Assembly (NCBI GenBank): GCA_024235095.1
Contig: JACKNC010000002.1
Location: 372,001 to 436,000, forward strand
Source of the DNA: Gammaproteobacteria bacterium
GTDB lineage: Bacteria > Pseudomonadota > Gammaproteobacteria > Competibacterales > Competibacteraceae
Direction of reading: 5' to 3'
Length of the DNA: 64,000 bases
Below, piece by piece: positions 17,910 through 25,578 of the stretch. The notes below the pieces were generated by a model. It saw nothing but the letters and a program-made list of their open reading frames with translations, did no database searches and was not told where the DNA came from. Positions within the stretch are counted from its first letter, which is position 1. The number at the start of each line of letters is the position of its first letter. The position numbers and the translations under genes were made by a program.

Positions 17910-18341
17910 TCAGGCCGTGATGTATTCACGCAGCGCTTGCGCTTCCTGGGCGGTTTCCTCCAGTTTAGCCTTGACTAGGTCGCCAATGGAGACCACGCCT
18001 GTGAGTTTACCATCTTCCACCACGGGTAGATGGCGGAAACGTTTAGCCGTCATGACCGTCAATGCGGCGCTGATGGTCTCCTCGGGTTGGCCCATGGTGA
18101 TATCGCAGGTCATGCAGGGCCGGATCGACATTCTGGCGAAATCGGTCCGGTTTTCGGCGCACAGGTTCAGTACGTCGCGCTCGGTGAAAATACCCGCTGG
18201 CGCGCCGCTGGCTTCCAGCACCATGACCGAACCGACCTTACGCTCGTTCATGGCGTGAATGGCGTCGGCGACGCTGGCGGTGGTGGGTACGGTGACCGGC
18301 TGGTCGCCTTTTCTCTTCAGGATTTCCTTCAGCTGCATCAT
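17910..18341 (-). CDS. CBS-domain protein
   Basis: The 143-residue protein consists of two CBS motifs and nothing else (a Bateman module). CBS1 is about residues 10-60 (SVADAIHAMNERKVGSVMVL, GIFTERDVLN) and CBS2 about 78-135 (ISAALTVMTAKRFRHLPVVE, GVVSIGDLVKAKLEE). Such modules bind adenosine nucleotides and sense energy state, but the partner of a stand-alone module cannot be inferred. GGGAGAAG precedes the ATG by 7 bases. It is the first gene of the CBS-ycgN-MBL unit and is insulated from mpl by a terminator. Confidence 0.92.
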   Translation of the reverse strand: MMQLKEILKRKGDQPVTVPTTASVADAIHAMNERKVGSVMVLEASGAPAGIFTERDVLNLCAENRTDFARMSIRPCMTCDITMGQPEETISAALTVMTAKRFRHLPVVEDGKLTGVVSIGDLVKAKLEETAQEAQALREYITA

Positions 18342-18435
18342 GTTCGGACTTCTCCCTGGGTTGATTAATTGGGATCGACTGGCGATGGTCGATAATAATT
18401 TAGCAAAACTGTCGGTTTTCGCCCACCGATCTGAT

Positions 18436-18480
18436 AAAAAAGCCCCGGCTTGCCGGTTTGCTGCAGGCCGGGGTTTTATT
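18436..18480 (-). terminator. Intrinsic terminator after mpl
   Basis: On the minus strand a CCCCGGC arm and its complement GCCGGGG flank a 17-base loop and are followed by six T. On the plus strand the structure is also followed by GGTTTTATT, so it could act in both directions. It lies 8 bp beyond the mpl stop and about 95 bp before the CBS gene. Confidence 0.85.
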
Positions 18481-18488
18481 CAGGAACG

Positions 18489-19859
18489 CTAAATTAGCTG
18501 ATGATCAAACGCTTGTAGCGCCTGAAGCAAACGTTCGTGAATGCCGCCAAAACCGCCGTTGCTCATGATCAGAACATGAGTTCCCGGTTTGGCCTGCGTC
18601 TGGATCGCCGCCAGGGTCTCATCAAGAGAGTGGCTGACTTGTCCCTTTGATCCAAGCGCTGCCCCTACCTCCGCGAGATTCCAACCCAATTCCGGCGCCT
18701 GGTAAAGCACGACCACATCGGCGACTGCCAGCGCTGGGGCGAGGCTGTCCTTGAATACACCCAGTTTCATGGTGTTGGAACGCGGCTCCAGCACGGCGAT
18801 GATCGGTTCTGCGCCAACTCGGGCGCGCAATCCGGAGAGTGTAGTAGCAATAGCCGTTGGATGATGGGCAAAGTCATCGTAAACCGTGACCCCATGAACC
18901 GCGCCACGCACTTCCAGACGGCGCTTGACTCCCTGAAAACCCCGTAACGCCTCAATGGCGGTCGCGGGAGGGACGCCCGCATGGCCGGCGGCGGCGATGG
19001 CCGCCAGCCCATTGTGGATGCTGTGCATTCCCAACTGACTCCACTCTACGCGACCCTGTGACTTGCCTTGCAAGACCACATCAAAAGCACTGCCATCGGG
19101 GACAATCTCACGCGCTTCCCAGTCGCCGGTTCCGAATCGTTGTACCGGGGTCCAGCAACCCATGGCCAGCACCTCGGCCAGATGAGCGTCCTGGCCATGG
19201 GTGACGATGAGTCCGGCGCCAGGCACCGTGCGCAGTAGATGGTGAAACTGCCGCTGGATCGCCGCCAGATCGGGGAAAATATCGGCGTGATCGAACTCCA
19301 GGTTGTTAAGAATCAGGGTGCGTGGTCGGTAATGCACAAACTTCGAGCGCTTGTCGAAGAATGCCGTATCGTACTCGTCCGCTTCGACAACAAAGAAAGA
19401 GGCTTGACCCAACCGCGCCGAGACGTTGAAGTTGGCGGGAATGCCGCCAATGAGAAAGCCTGGCTCCAGCCCGGCGTATTCAAGAATCCAGGCCAGCAGG
19501 CTGCTAGTCGTGGTTTTGCCGTGGGTGCCAGCGACCGCCAGGACTTTCCGGCCTTGTAATACATGCTCCGCCAGCCAGGCCGGTCCAGATGTATAGGGCC
19601 ACCCCTGGTTTAGCAGTTCCTCGATAATCGGCCGTCCCCGGCTCATGACATTGCCGACTACGACGGCATCCGGTCTGAATTCGGTCAGCTGCCCGGGATC
19701 GTAGCCTTCTCGCAACGCAATGCCGGCTTCCGCCAGTTGAGTGCTCATGGGTGGATAAACGCCGGCATCGCAACCGGATACGGTGTGTCCCGCGGCGCGG
19801 GCCAGCAGGGCGATTCCGGCCATGAAGGTCCCACAGATGCCCAGGATGTGAATATGCAT
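18489..19859 (-). CDS. mpl: UDP-MurNAc : tripeptide (L-Ala-gamma-D-Glu-mDAP) ligase
   Basis: Mpl joins recycled murein tripeptide to UDP-N-acetylmuramate, bypassing MurC, MurD and MurE. The 456-residue product starts MHIHILGICGTFMAGIALLA (Rossmann-like N-domain) and has the ATP loop AGTHGKTTTSSLLAWIL, the YDDFAHHPTAI motif and LEPRSNTMKLGVFK, all typical of Mpl rather than MurC. The frame is open for 84 more codons upstream, but these overlap the membrane-protein gene and have no ligase similarity, so the ATG at 19859 is taken. A terminator follows. It suggests active cell-wall recycling. Confidence 0.95.
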   Translation of the reverse strand: MHIHILGICGTFMAGIALLARAAGHTVSGCDAGVYPPMSTQLAEAGIALREGYDPGQLTEFRPDAVVVGNVMSRGRPIIEELLNQGWPYTSGPAWLAEHVLQGRKVLAVAGTHGKTTTSSLLAWILEYAGLEPGFLIGGIPANFNVSARLGQASFFVVEADEYDTAFFDKRSKFVHYRPRTLILNNLEFDHADIFPDLAAIQRQFHHLLRTVPGAGLIVTHGQDAHLAEVLAMGCWTPVQRFGTGDWEAREIVPDGSAFDVVLQGKSQGRVEWSQLGMHSIHNGLAAIAAAGHAGVPPATAIEALRGFQGVKRRLEVRGAVHGVTVYDDFAHHPTAIATTLSGLRARVGAEPIIAVLEPRSNTMKLGVFKDSLAPALAVADVVVLYQAPELGWNLAEVGAALGSKGQVSHSLDETLAAIQTQAKPGTHVLIMSNGGFGGIHERLLQALQAFDHQLI

Positions 19860-19906
19860 TACGGAAAAATCTCGCTGTCCGGGTTGATAACGTCGCAAAG
19901 ACCTGT

Positions 19907-20419
19907 TCAACCGGCTTCCGGGCCGATCCAGCCGGTCAAGGTCCACGACAGGAAGGTATAGCCCAACGCATATAACGCGCCAATCCAGATCGAGGTCTCG
20001 AAAGCGTAGCGCAGGATGTGAGCCATGATGGCGATGCTCCAGACCATGAGCACCAGCAACAGCAACAAAGGCAGTTGGGTATCGCCGTCCGGTTGCTGAT
20101 GGACGATCCAACTCATCAGTGGTAGGGCCAGCAATCCTATCAGCGCGCCCGCGCCGGTCAGGGCGCTCAGCGTTTGCTCAAAGCGTCGAGGGCGTCGATA
20201 CAGTATTAATGCTAAATACAGTAATCCGCTGAGCAGCACTAAATCCAGCAGAATTTGCAGGAGCGCGACCGGAACGGGAGTGCTGAGAATTAGGACCACC
20301 AGACCGGATAAGCCATAGGCCAGCAGACACATTTTGAGCAACGCCACCGAGAAAGGCACATGTTGCGGACCTTTACGGAACAGACAGATATCCAGGAACA
20401 GGTTGAACAAGGCTTGCAT
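19907..20419 (-). CDS. Four-to-five-helix membrane protein of unknown function
   Basis: The 170-residue product is very hydrophobic with helices at about residues 25-45, 50-72, 85-105, 117-137 and 143-163 and no signal peptide or known motif. It starts MQALFNLFLDICLFRKGPQH. It lies 47 bp upstream of mpl on the same strand and probably forms an operon with it. Small membrane proteins in this place are common in gammaproteobacteria, but I do not know a function. The IS1 element begins 124 bp upstream of its start and may have displaced its promoter. Confidence 0.75.
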   Translation of the reverse strand: MQALFNLFLDICLFRKGPQHVPFSVALLKMCLLAYGLSGLVVLILSTPVPVALLQILLDLVLLSGLLYLALILYRRPRRFEQTLSALTGAGALIGLLALPLMSWIVHQQPDGDTQLPLLLLLVLMVWSIAIMAHILRYAFETSIWIGALYALGYTFLSWTLTGWIGPEAG

Positions 20420-20543
20420 GGAAAATTAACGATGAATGGCAGATAGCATGAAATTACCTGGTAGTCACAACTTTAACAAGACATGACGAGGGTTAAGGTT
20501 GTTATGTCGGCTAACGGGCTGTTTTGGAATTGTCGCATATTCG

Positions 20544-21848
20544 GGTGGTGTCCCTCAGTTTACGTGATGAGCATCGTCGAGTGCGGGGAACAAGTGTTTG
20601 ATGGTTTCCAAGGTATTCAGAAACGGTGCGGGTACCCGAAAGCCCAGCAACTCCGCCGTGGTCCAGATATGATCGGTCATCCCCGCCGCCATGGCCGGCG
20701 TGACAGGCCGCCATTTACGGGGCGATCCGTTGCCTCGGGTCGGTTCCGGGGTGGGCAATTCCTCACGCAGGCTCAGGTGGGGCAAGCAGAAATGGTAGTA
20801 AGCCAACGACAGCCACACCTGCTTTTCCATCCACGACCGTTGCTTGGAAAACGCGGTCGTCTTGCGAGCCAACCGCCGATTGTGTTCGCGCCAGGCCAGG
20901 TTATCCCGCTCCACAAAGCTCGTGTTGATCGTCGTGCTGGTGGCGGATGCGGCCAATCGCGCCTGAAGCTCGTCCGCGCTTCCCCAGACCCTCTTACGGG
21001 TCACCTCGACCACCCGTCCTTTTTCACGTCGCTTAACCACTTGAGCATACAGCAAATTCGGCGGTGGGCGGCACCGTGGGGCCGGATATCGTCCTCGCGT
21101 CCCTTGGCGCTCGGGCTGATACCATTCCCCATAGGCATGGAGCAAGGCGCTGGGATAGCCCGGCCATTGGTCGCTAGTAAAGAAGGGGACGTGATCGTCG
21201 GTCACATACACCACGCGCTCCAGGAGCAGGTTCGCCTGAGCCTGCGTGCGCTGGCCCACGACAAACCCTACCACCAGGCGCCATTCGGGCGCAAAGGCGA
21301 CCCACACCCAAGCATCGCCATCCGTCTCGCACCATTGCTGCGCCATCGGCAGATTCTGGTCCTTGGTATGGACAAAGCTCCACAATTCATCCAGTTGACA
21401 CTCGGTCACCGTCAGCTCGCGCCAATGGGACAAAACCACCAAACGACATTGCTGGGCGGCCCGAGTCAACCACGCACAAACCGTATCCTTGTCGATCTGG
21501 ACGATTCGTGCCGTACCCTGGATGGAATTTCCCTCCGCCAACGCCCGCATCGCCAGTTCGAAAACGGCGGGGTCGGCCTCGAGGTCAAAATACGCAGTTC
21601 CGTACGTCAAGGACACTCTCCTCCCGCACGAACGACACAACGCCTGCTTTTTCCCGTGACTGGAACCATTTTTGACCAACAACCCTTGACCAAAGGGCCG
21701 ACCGTAGTGGTGACAGGAACGATTGGGGCAGTAGAGCGTTTCCCACTTCATAAGATCCCCGGTCAGTGATTAACACCACAATCACAATGAGGATACATGT
21801 TGTCGTCGTCACTGGCTTAGCTCATCACGTAAACTGAGGGACACCACC
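20544..21848. mobile_element. IS1-family insertion sequence, complete (1305 bp)
   Basis: The element is bounded by perfect 29-bp terminal inverted repeats, beginning GGTGGTGTCCCTCAG at the left end and matched by CTGAGGGACACCACC at the right end. Identical 8-bp sequences CATATTCG flank it at 20536-20543 and 21849-21856. An 8-9 bp duplication and GG-starting ends are characteristic of IS1. One transposase gene on the minus strand fills it, and its last codons lie in the left repeat. The perfect ends and intact gene indicate a recent, probably functional copy. It landed between the mpl-side membrane-protein gene and the promoter of the dcw cluster. Confidence 0.96.
20555..21751 (-). CDS. IS1-family transposase (single-frame type)
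   Basis: This DDE transposase moves the surrounding element. The 398-residue product has an N-terminal zinc ribbon (CPNRSCHHYG, then ALCRSCGRR), a helix-turn-helix region (SIQGTARIVQIDKDTVCAWL), and the catalytic region: Asp in QLDELWSFVHTKD, Asp in FFTSDQWPGYPSAL and Glu in SFVERDNLAWREHNRRLARK. The last motif closely resembles IS1 InsB. Unlike E. coli IS1, which needs a frameshift to join InsA and InsB, the whole protein is in one frame, as in some other IS1 subgroups. A GGGGAT ribosome-binding sequence precedes the ATG. Confidence 0.95.
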   Translation of the reverse strand: MKWETLYCPNRSCHHYGRPFGQGLLVKNGSSHGKKQALCRSCGRRVSLTYGTAYFDLEADPAVFELAMRALAEGNSIQGTARIVQIDKDTVCAWLTRAAQQCRLVVLSHWRELTVTECQLDELWSFVHTKDQNLPMAQQWCETDGDAWVWVAFAPEWRLVVGFVVGQRTQAQANLLLERVVYVTDDHVPFFTSDQWPGYPSALLHAYGEWYQPERQGTRGRYPAPRCRPPPNLLYAQVVKRREKGRVVEVTRKRVWGSADELQARLAASATSTTINTSFVERDNLAWREHNRRLARKTTAFSKQRSWMEKQVWLSLAYYHFCLPHLSLREELPTPEPTRGNGSPRKWRPVTPAMAAGMTDHIWTTAELLGFRVPAPFLNTLETIKHLFPALDDAHHVN

Positions 21849-21984
21849 CATATTCGGATAATTTCAGGGTCGTAAAACATTTCGAGTCGGATCGCTTAAT
21901 GAAAAATTTGCTGGCTACTGATTGTTAATCAATGTAACTGATTATATATAAAGTTTTTTTGATAAATCGACTACATGGATTTTC

Positions 21985-22014
21985 TTGACAGTATAGGGTA
22001 ACCCTTCCTATAGT
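21985..22014 (+). promoter_or_regulatory. Strong sigma-70 promoter of the dcw cluster (Pmra)
   Basis: A perfect TTGACA (21985-21990) and TATAGT (22009-22014, one mismatch) are separated by 18 bp. Transcription would start near 22021, inside the MraZ boxes, about 50 bp before the mraZ ATG at 22072. The surrounding DNA is A+T-rich compared with the genes. Confidence 0.85.
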
Positions 22015-22018
22015 TTAG

Positions 22019-22043
22019 TGGTAGAAAGTGGGGGGAAGTGGGG
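22019..22043 (+). promoter_or_regulatory. MraZ operator: three 10-bp-spaced direct repeats
   Basis: TGG-starting boxes occur at 22019 (TGGTA), 22029 (TGGGG) and 22039 (TGGGG), exactly one helical turn apart. In E. coli and Mycoplasma, MraZ binds tandem TGGG-type repeats with 5-base spacers in its own promoter. Here they lie immediately after the -10 box, so MraZ binding should block initiation. The first box is degenerate. Confidence 0.75.
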
Positions 22044-22071
22044 CGCACGGGCGCCTAGGCGGGTGAGAGGG

Positions 22072-22533
22072 ATGGGCGTATTTCGGGGTATCACTCCACT
22101 ATCGCTGGATGCCAAGGGCCGGTTGTCGATGCCGGTTCGCTACCGTCAATCTCTGCTGGATGCAGCCGAAGGTCGATTGATTCTGACGGTGGATATCGAT
22201 CGTTGCCTGTTGCTGTATCCATTGCTGGCCTGGGAAGACGTTGAGCGTAAGCTCCTTCAGCTCTCAAGCACCCACCCGCGCGCCCGTGCCCTGAAACGAC
22301 TGCTGTTGGGGCATGCTGAGGAATGCGGTATGGACGCCAGCGGCCGAATTCTGTTGCCAGGGCCATTGCGGGAATTTGCCCATCTGGATAAGCGGGTCGT
22401 GTTGGTGGGGCAAGGTAACAAATTTGAAATCTGGGATGAACCCGCCTGGAATACCTGGCGCGAGATGCTGTTAGCGGGGGGTGGAGATGATGGCAACGAA
22501 CCGTTGCCAGATCTGGATTCACTGGCGTTCTGA
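22072..22533 (+). CDS. mraZ: Transcriptional regulator MraZ
   Basis: MraZ is a ring-forming AbrB-like DNA-binding protein that represses the dcw operon. The 153-residue product has two SpoVT/AbrB-type repeats: MGVFRGITPLSLDAKGRLSM with DAKGRL at residues about 12-17, and CGMDASGRILLPGPLREFA with DASGRI near residue 88. The ATG at 22072, preceded by GAGAGGG, is chosen over an upstream in-frame GTG at 22018, which would lie in the operator. It is the first gene of the cluster, with rsmH 3 bp downstream. Confidence 0.95.
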   Translation: MGVFRGITPLSLDAKGRLSMPVRYRQSLLDAAEGRLILTVDIDRCLLLYPLLAWEDVERKLLQLSSTHPRARALKRLLLGHAEECGMDASGRILLPGPLREFAHLDKRVVLVGQGNKFEIWDEPAWNTWREMLLAGGGDDGNEPLPDLDSLAF

Positions 22534-22536
22534 GGC

Positions 22537-23478
22537 GTGAATACCACCGGAGAACGGCTGCATCGTCCGGTCCTGTTGACCGAGACGCTGGAAGCCCTGG
22601 CAATCCTGCCTGACGGGCGCTACGTGGATGGCGCCTTTGGCCGGGGCGGTCATACGGAGGCCATTCTGGAGCAGCTGGGTCCGGATGGACAATTGCTGGC
22701 CCTGGACCGGGATCCCGCGGCGGAAGAGTACGCATACCTCCGTTTTGGCAAGGATCGCCGACTGATCTTCGCGCGGCGCCCCTTCAGCCAGTTGGTTGAA
22801 GTGGTGGCTGAACGGGGGTGGATCGGTCGGGTAAACGGCATCCTGTTTGACCTCGGCGTATCGTCACCGCAGCTGGACGACCCAGCGCGCGGCTTCAGCT
22901 TTACCCGCGATGGGCCGCTGGACATGCGCATGGACCCGACGAGTGGCTATAGCGCGGCGGAATGGTTGGCGTGCGTCACGGAAGCTGAACTGGCGCAAGT
23001 ATTGGCGCAATTTGGCGAGGAGCGGTTTCACCGACGCATTGCTCGCGAGATTATCGCCGCCCGTCAGCAGTCGCCGATTACGACGACAGGGCGTTTGGCC
23101 AGGATTGTTGCAGCGGCGGTCCCGACCCGCGAACCCGGCAAGCATCCGGCGACGCGCGTTTTTCAGGCGATACGGATTGTGGTTAATGACGAATTAAGGG
23201 AGTTATCGACAGCCTTGCCGCAGACGGTGCGGATTCTGGTGCCGGGTGGACGATTGGCAGTGATCAGTTTTCATTCGCTGGAGGATCGATTGGTTAAGCA
23301 ATTCATGCGGGAACAGGCGCATGGGCGGGAATGGCCGCTCGATTTGCCGGTCACCGGCGAGCCGGAAGGCAAAACTTTGCGGTTGGTGGGGCGACCCTTG
23401 CGGCCCGGCAAGGTCGAGGCGGCGGCCAATCCACGCGCGCGCAGCGCGCTCCTGCGCGTGGCGGAGCGACTGGCATGA
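22537..23478 (+). CDS. rsmH: 16S rRNA (cytosine-1402-N4)-methyltransferase
   Basis: RsmH (MraW) methylates C1402 in the ribosomal P site using SAM. The 313-residue product starts with GTG and shows HRPVLLTETLEALAI, the SAM loop YVDGAFGRGGHTEAIL, FDLGVSSPQLDDPARGFSF and the C-terminal VISFHSLEDRLVKQFM. Length is standard. The next gene, ftsL, overlaps its stop by 4 bp. Confidence 0.96.
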   Translation: MNTTGERLHRPVLLTETLEALAILPDGRYVDGAFGRGGHTEAILEQLGPDGQLLALDRDPAAEEYAYLRFGKDRRLIFARRPFSQLVEVVAERGWIGRVNGILFDLGVSSPQLDDPARGFSFTRDGPLDMRMDPTSGYSAAEWLACVTEAELAQVLAQFGEERFHRRIAREIIAARQQSPITTTGRLARIVAAAVPTREPGKHPATRVFQAIRIVVNDELRELSTALPQTVRILVPGGRLAVISFHSLEDRLVKQFMREQAHGREWPLDLPVTGEPEGKTLRLVGRPLRPGKVEAAANPRARSALLRVAERLA

Positions 23479-23789
23479 TCAGTCCATTCAGTCAGATTGT
23501 GTTATTGACTGGCGCCGTGTTCGCTTCTGGAGTGGGTGTGGTTTACACGCAACATACGAACCGGCAACTATTCATTCAACTTCAGAAACTGCAAGGGGAA
23601 CGGGATCAGCTGGAGATCGAATGGGAATTGTTGCAGCTCGAGCAAAGCACGCTGGTGACCGATATCGCTGTGGAAGATGCAGCGCATACCCGGTTGAACA
23701 TGCGGATCCCGGACCCAGGTGAAGTTTTATATATCGCGCCCTATGAACCCAATCAACCGAAGCGCCCAAATGAAACGGGCAAAAAATAG
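23475..23789 (+). CDS. ftsL: Cell division protein FtsL
   Basis: FtsL is a bitopic divisome protein that joins FtsB and FtsQ and activates FtsWI. The 104-residue product has one N-terminal TM helix (residues about 6-25, IVLLTGAVFASGVGVVYTQH) and a periplasmic coiled coil (LFIQLQKLQGERDQLEIEWE) rich in Leu/Gln/Glu. Sequence conservation is low in this family; identification rests on size, topology, the coiled coil and position between rsmH and ftsI. The ATG at 23475 overlaps the rsmH stop. Confidence 0.92.
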   Translation: MISPFSQIVLLTGAVFASGVGVVYTQHTNRQLFIQLQKLQGERDQLEIEWELLQLEQSTLVTDIAVEDAAHTRLNMRIPDPGEVLYIAPYEPNQPKRPNETGKK

Positions 23790-25578
23790 CGTCTTTAATC
23801 GCTCTGGAAGCCGGATGCCCAGAGTTCTTTCAGGAGAAACTCTGTTCCGGATGATGACCCGCGCCGGACTGGTTTTGAGTTTATTAGCGCTGGCGACCGG
23901 GGGCATTTTTGCGCGTGCGGCTTACTTGCAACTGTTCCACAAGGATTTTCTGCAGGGGCAGGGCGATGAGCGCTTCCTGCGAGTCGTCGAGGCGCCCGCC
24001 CACCGGGGCATGATCGTCGACCGTAATGGCGAACCGCTGGCAGTGAGTTCACCGGTGGATTCCATTTGGGCGGAACCGAAGGATTTTCTCGAGCAGCGCG
24101 CCCGCTGGCCACAACTGGCAGCGGCGTTAGGGATGACGACAGGCGATCTGGAGAAAAAACTGGCACCGGATATTGAACGACAGCAGACCAATGAAAAACC
24201 GCGCCAGTTTGTTTATCTGCGCCGGCATCTGGCGCCTGACGAGGCGCAGCGCATTCTGCAACTCAACATTCCTGGAGTCTATGCGCAGCGCGAATACCGC
24301 CGTTTCTACCCCGACGCCGAAGTGACTTCACATCTCTTAGGATTTACCGATATCGACGACGTGGGGCAGGAGGGTTTGGAAAAAGCCTTTGACGCTCAGT
24401 TGCGAGGCATTCCTGGCCAAAAGCGAGTCATCAAGGATCGACTGGGGCGGATTGTCGAGGATGTCGAGAACATCCGGTCGCCGCAACCGGGCCAGAAACT
24501 GACGTTGAGCATCGACCGGCGTTTGCAGTACCAGGCGTATCGCGCCCTCAAGGAAACCGTTGTCGAGCATAACGCCAGCGCTGGTTCCGCAGTGATCGTG
24601 GACGTGAAGACCGGAGAAATTCTGGCGATGGTCGATCAACCGGCCGGCAACCCCAACAATCGCGCCGATCTCAAGAGTAGTTTATTGCGCAACCGGGCGG
24701 TTACGGACGCTTATGAACCGGGATCAACCATCAAGCCCTTTACCATCGCGATGGCCCTGGAGAGTGGTAAATGGACGCCGACCAGTCTGGTCGATACGCG
24801 GGGTCCATTGCGGATTGGCCGCTTTGCGGTGCGCGATGTCCATAATTACGGAACTCTCGATGTGACCCACATCATCAGCAAATCCAGCAATATCGGCACC
24901 ACCAAGATCGCCCTGTCGCTGCCGGCGGAACGATTGTGGAAAGTGTTTAAGGATGTTGGCTTTGGCGCGCTGACCGGTTTGGGGCTAGTTGGCGAACAGC
25001 CGGGCGTACTGCGCCATCCGAGTAAGTGGGGCGGCGAAATCGGCCATGCCAACCACTCTTTCGGGTATGGCCTGTCGGTTAATATGCTGCAATTGGCTCA
25101 GGCTTATACCGTACTGGCGGCGGATGGCGTCCGCCGACCGTTGACCATTCTCAAGCGCGAGAAGCCGCTTGATCCAGCCGATGAACGGCGGGTGCTGTCG
25201 GCCAAGGCCACACAACAAGTGCGAGTGATGCTGGAGCAAGCGGTAACGACTCACGGCACCGGTGCCAAGGCCGATGTCCCTGGCTATCGGGTGGCGGGCA
25301 AGACCGGCACGGTGCATAAGATTGTCAACGGTCGCTATGCCAAACACCGCTATTTTTCGCTGTTTGCCGGGATGGTTCCAGCCAGCGATCCCCGGCTGGT
25401 GATGGTCATCATCGTGGATGAACCTAAGGGAGGCGCGTACTACGGCGGCGCAGTGGCGGCGCCGGTGTTCGGTCGAACCATGGGCGGCGTGCTGCGCATT
25501 TTGAACATCACGCCGGATGATATGCCGACCATGAAAATCGCTGGGACGGATCAACCCGTAGCAAGGACGACCCCATGA
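23770..25578 (+). CDS. ftsI: Septal peptidoglycan transpeptidase FtsI (PBP3)
   Basis: FtsI cross-links septal murein with FtsW. From the ATG at 23770 the product is 602 residues: a short basic cytoplasmic end, one TM helix (about 31-53), a pedestal domain, then the penicillin-binding domain with STIK at 319-322 (catalytic Ser319), SSN at 372-374 and KTG at 511-513. The start is uncertain. An in-frame GTG at 23719 and ATGs at 23743 and 23815 are possible; 23770 gives a cytoplasmic tail of E. coli length and overlaps ftsL by 20 bp. It overlaps murE by 4 bp. Confidence 0.95.
   Translation: MKRAKNSVFNRSGSRMPRVLSGETLFRMMTRAGLVLSLLALATGGIFARAAYLQLFHKDFLQGQGDERFLRVVEAPAHRGMIVDRNGEPLAVSSPVDSIWAEPKDFLEQRARWPQLAAALGMTTGDLEKKLAPDIERQQTNEKPRQFVYLRRHLAPDEAQRILQLNIPGVYAQREYRRFYPDAEVTSHLLGFTDIDDVGQEGLEKAFDAQLRGIPGQKRVIKDRLGRIVEDVENIRSPQPGQKLTLSIDRRLQYQAYRALKETVVEHNASAGSAVIVDVKTGEILAMVDQPAGNPNNRADLKSSLLRNRAVTDAYEPGSTIKPFTIAMALESGKWTPTSLVDTRGPLRIGRFAVRDVHNYGTLDVTHIISKSSNIGTTKIALSLPAERLWKVFKDVGFGALTGLGLVGEQPGVLRHPSKWGGEIGHANHSFGYGLSVNMLQLAQAYTVLAADGVRRPLTILKREKPLDPADERRVLSAKATQQVRVMLEQAVTTHGTGAKADVPGYRVAGKTGTVHKIVNGRYAKHRYFSLFAGMVPASDPRLVMVIIVDEPKGGAYYGGAVAAPVFGRTMGGVLRILNITPDDMPTMKIAGTDQPVARTTP

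Noticed and set aside
19860..20111. 84-codon N-terminal extension of mpl
   Set aside because: It lies inside the upstream membrane-protein gene in another frame; the conserved Mpl start is MHIHILGICG at 19859.
20483..21769. Plus-strand open frame of 428 codons over the IS element
   Set aside because: It is antisense to the transposase, which has zinc-ribbon and DDE motifs and a ribosome-binding site; the plus-strand product has no recognisable features.
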